This document shows positions 6,659 to 7,654 of a stretch of DNA of 7,654 nucleotides, piece after piece. The notes beneath the pieces were generated by a model that worked only from the letters and a program-made list of their open reading frames with translations, was not told the DNA's origin and ran no database searches. Source of the stretch: Lysobacter sp. (GTDB lineage Bacteria > Pseudomonadota > Gammaproteobacteria > Xanthomonadales > Xanthomonadaceae); assembly GCA_030151365.1 (NCBI GenBank), contig JASLDW010000013.1, positions 1 to 7,654 on the forward strand. The letters run 5' to 3'. Each line of letters begins with the position of its first letter. The first letter of the stretch is position 1. Made by a program: the position numbers and the translations under genes.

Positions 6659-7605
6659 GCGGCCAATCGCGCTTCGATGGCGTCGAACAGCATCCCTGCG
6701 ATGTTGATCCCGAACTGCGCATCGAGCTCGCGGATGCAGGTCGGGCTGGTCACGTTCACTTCGGTCAGGTAGTCGCCGATCACGTCCAGTCCGACGAAGA
6801 TCATGCCGCGGCGCTTCAGCTCCGGGGCGACGCGGGCGGCGATCCAGCGGTCGCGCTCGCTCAGCGGGCGACCTTCGCCGCGCCCGCCGGCGGCGAGGTT
6901 GCCGCGGAATTCGTCGCCCTGCGGGATGCGGGCCAGGCAGTAGTCGACCGGCACGCCATCGACCAGCAGCACGCGCTTGTCGCCGTCGACGATCTCGGGG
7001 ACGTAGCGCTGGGCGATGGCGAGGTGCTGGCCGCCTTCGGTCAGCGTTTCCAGCATCACATTCAGGTTGGGGTCGCCGCGGCTGGCCCGGAAGATCGAAC
7101 GCCCGCCCATGCCGTCCAGCGGCTTCAGCACGGCTTCGCCCTGTTCGTGCACGAAGGCCTTGAGCGCCCTGGCGTCGCGGCTCACCAGAGTCGGCACGCA
7201 GCAGTCCGGGAACCACAGTGCCGCCAGCTTCTCGTTCATGTCGCGCAGGCCCTGGGGATCGTTCACCACCAGCGCGCCCTGGCGCTGGGCCAGTGTCAGG
7301 ATCTGGGTGTCGTGGACGAAATCGGGGTCGACCGGCGGATCCTTGCGCATCAGGACGATGTGACGCGCGTCAAACTGCAACGGGCCGAATTCGCCGAGCT
7401 CGAACCAGTCGTTCTTGTCGTCGCGCACCTGCAGCGGGGCGGCCTCGGCGCCGGCGACGCCATCGCTGATCGACAGTCCCCCGGGCTTCACGTAACGGAT
7501 CAGGTAGCCGCGTCTTTGCGCCTCCAGCAGCATGGCGAGGGTGGAATCCTTGGCCGGCTTGATCGCGGCGATCGGATCCATCACCACCACCACTTCGTGA
7601 CGCAT
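6655..7605 (-). CDS. gshB: Glutathione synthetase
   Basis: Cytoplasmic ATP-grasp ligase that joins gamma-glutamylcysteine and glycine with ATP to give glutathione, the second step of the pathway. It has 316 residues, the same length as E. coli GshB. Diagnostic stretches are the N-terminal VVVMDPIAAIKPAKDST, MRKDPPVDPDFVHDT (86-100), the glycine-rich ATP-grasp loop KPLDGMGGRS (161-170), RGNLAAGG (234-241) and NVTSPTCIRE (284-293) near the metal and substrate site. The start is ATG 7605, with GGAG six bases upstream. The open frame runs 14 codons further upstream, but those residues are not GshB-like. The stop overlaps the tonB start, so the two form an operon read leftwards. gshA is not in the window, which is normal because gshA and gshB are usually unlinked in gammaproteobacteria. 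Confidence 0.97.
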   Translation of the reverse strand: MRHEVVVVMDPIAAIKPAKDSTLAMLLEAQRRGYLIRYVKPGGLSISDGVAGAEAAPLQVRDDKNDWFELGEFGPLQFDARHIVLMRKDPPVDPDFVHDTQILTLAQRQGALVVNDPQGLRDMNEKLAALWFPDCCVPTLVSRDARALKAFVHEQGEAVLKPLDGMGGRSIFRASRGDPNLNVMLETLTEGGQHLAIAQRYVPEIVDGDKRVLLVDGVPVDYCLARIPQGDEFRGNLAAGGRGEGRPLSERDRWIAARVAPELKRRGMIFVGLDVIGDYLTEVNVTSPTCIRELDAQFGINIAGMLFDAIEARLAA

Positions 7606-7654
7606 GCCGTTCTCCGCCGCCCTCGTTAGATGTGCAGATGGTAGCAATATCGAT
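7606..7654 (-). promoter_or_regulatory. gshB leader with ribosome binding site; promoter only partly visible
   Basis: GGAG on the minus strand (7612-7615) lies six bases before the gshB ATG. Further upstream, 7626-7654 is less GC-rich than the rest of the window. Read on the minus strand it contains TGCTACCAT, a weak match to an extended -10 box (TG-n-TATAAT, four of six in the core). Any -35 would be at or beyond the window edge, so the promoter is only a suggestion; the ribosome binding site is solid. Confidence 0.4.

Noticed and set aside
5153..6772. Open frame of 539 codons on the + strand over lepB and opposite tonB
   Set aside because: It overlaps lepB in another frame and runs antisense to tonB. 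The composition is that of a shadow frame and no family is recognisable.
6637..7629. Open frame of 330 codons on the + strand, opposite gshB almost end to end
   Set aside because: Its codons are the antisense mirror of a certain gshB gene in GC-rich DNA, where such shadows are common. The product is His/Gln/Arg-rich with no recognisable domain, and no ribosome binding site is evident.

Overview
The window is GC-rich chromosomal DNA, about two-thirds G+C by eye. It is packed with bacterial housekeeping genes and has no sign of mobile DNA. Gene content and order point to a gammaproteobacterium, most likely of the Xanthomonadales/Lysobacterales group. The evidence is a PBP1B tail, a yoaA-tsaB pair as in many gammaproteobacteria, and a gshB followed by a TonB3-type tonB as in Pseudomonas and Xanthomonas relatives. 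The genus is inferred from gene order and composition and was not tested.

Left block, + strand, 1-5738: five genes read rightwards, the first four almost without gaps. They are the 3' part of mrcB (PBP1B, cell-wall synthesis), yoaA (Fe-S XPD/DinG-type helicase, DNA damage tolerance), tsaB (tRNA t6A37 modification) and a secreted protein of unknown function with a DUF3298/RsiV-like C-terminal part. After a 100-base gap with a foldable leader comes a short type I signal peptidase. The junctions are 2 bases, 3 bases and a 4-base ATGA overlap, so the first four genes are probably co-transcribed and partly translationally coupled.

Right block, - strand, 7605-5750: gshB (glutathione synthetase) and tonB (TonB3-like energy transducer) read leftwards and overlap by 4 bases (GTGA). 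They converge on the left block with only 11 bases between the facing stop codons and no clear terminator. The right edge holds 49 bases of gshB leader. In Pseudomonas aeruginosa the gene next to gshB is pilG, the first gene of a type IV pilus chemosensory cluster, and the same may lie just beyond this edge.

I see no tRNA or rRNA gene, CRISPR array, insertion sequence, prophage or large repeat, and no stretch over 300 bases lacks a gene. I found no undescribed multi-gene system. The items most worth a second look are the secreted four-cysteine protein after tsaB, the small signal peptidase beside it, and the nested hairpin ahead of that peptidase's ribosome binding site.
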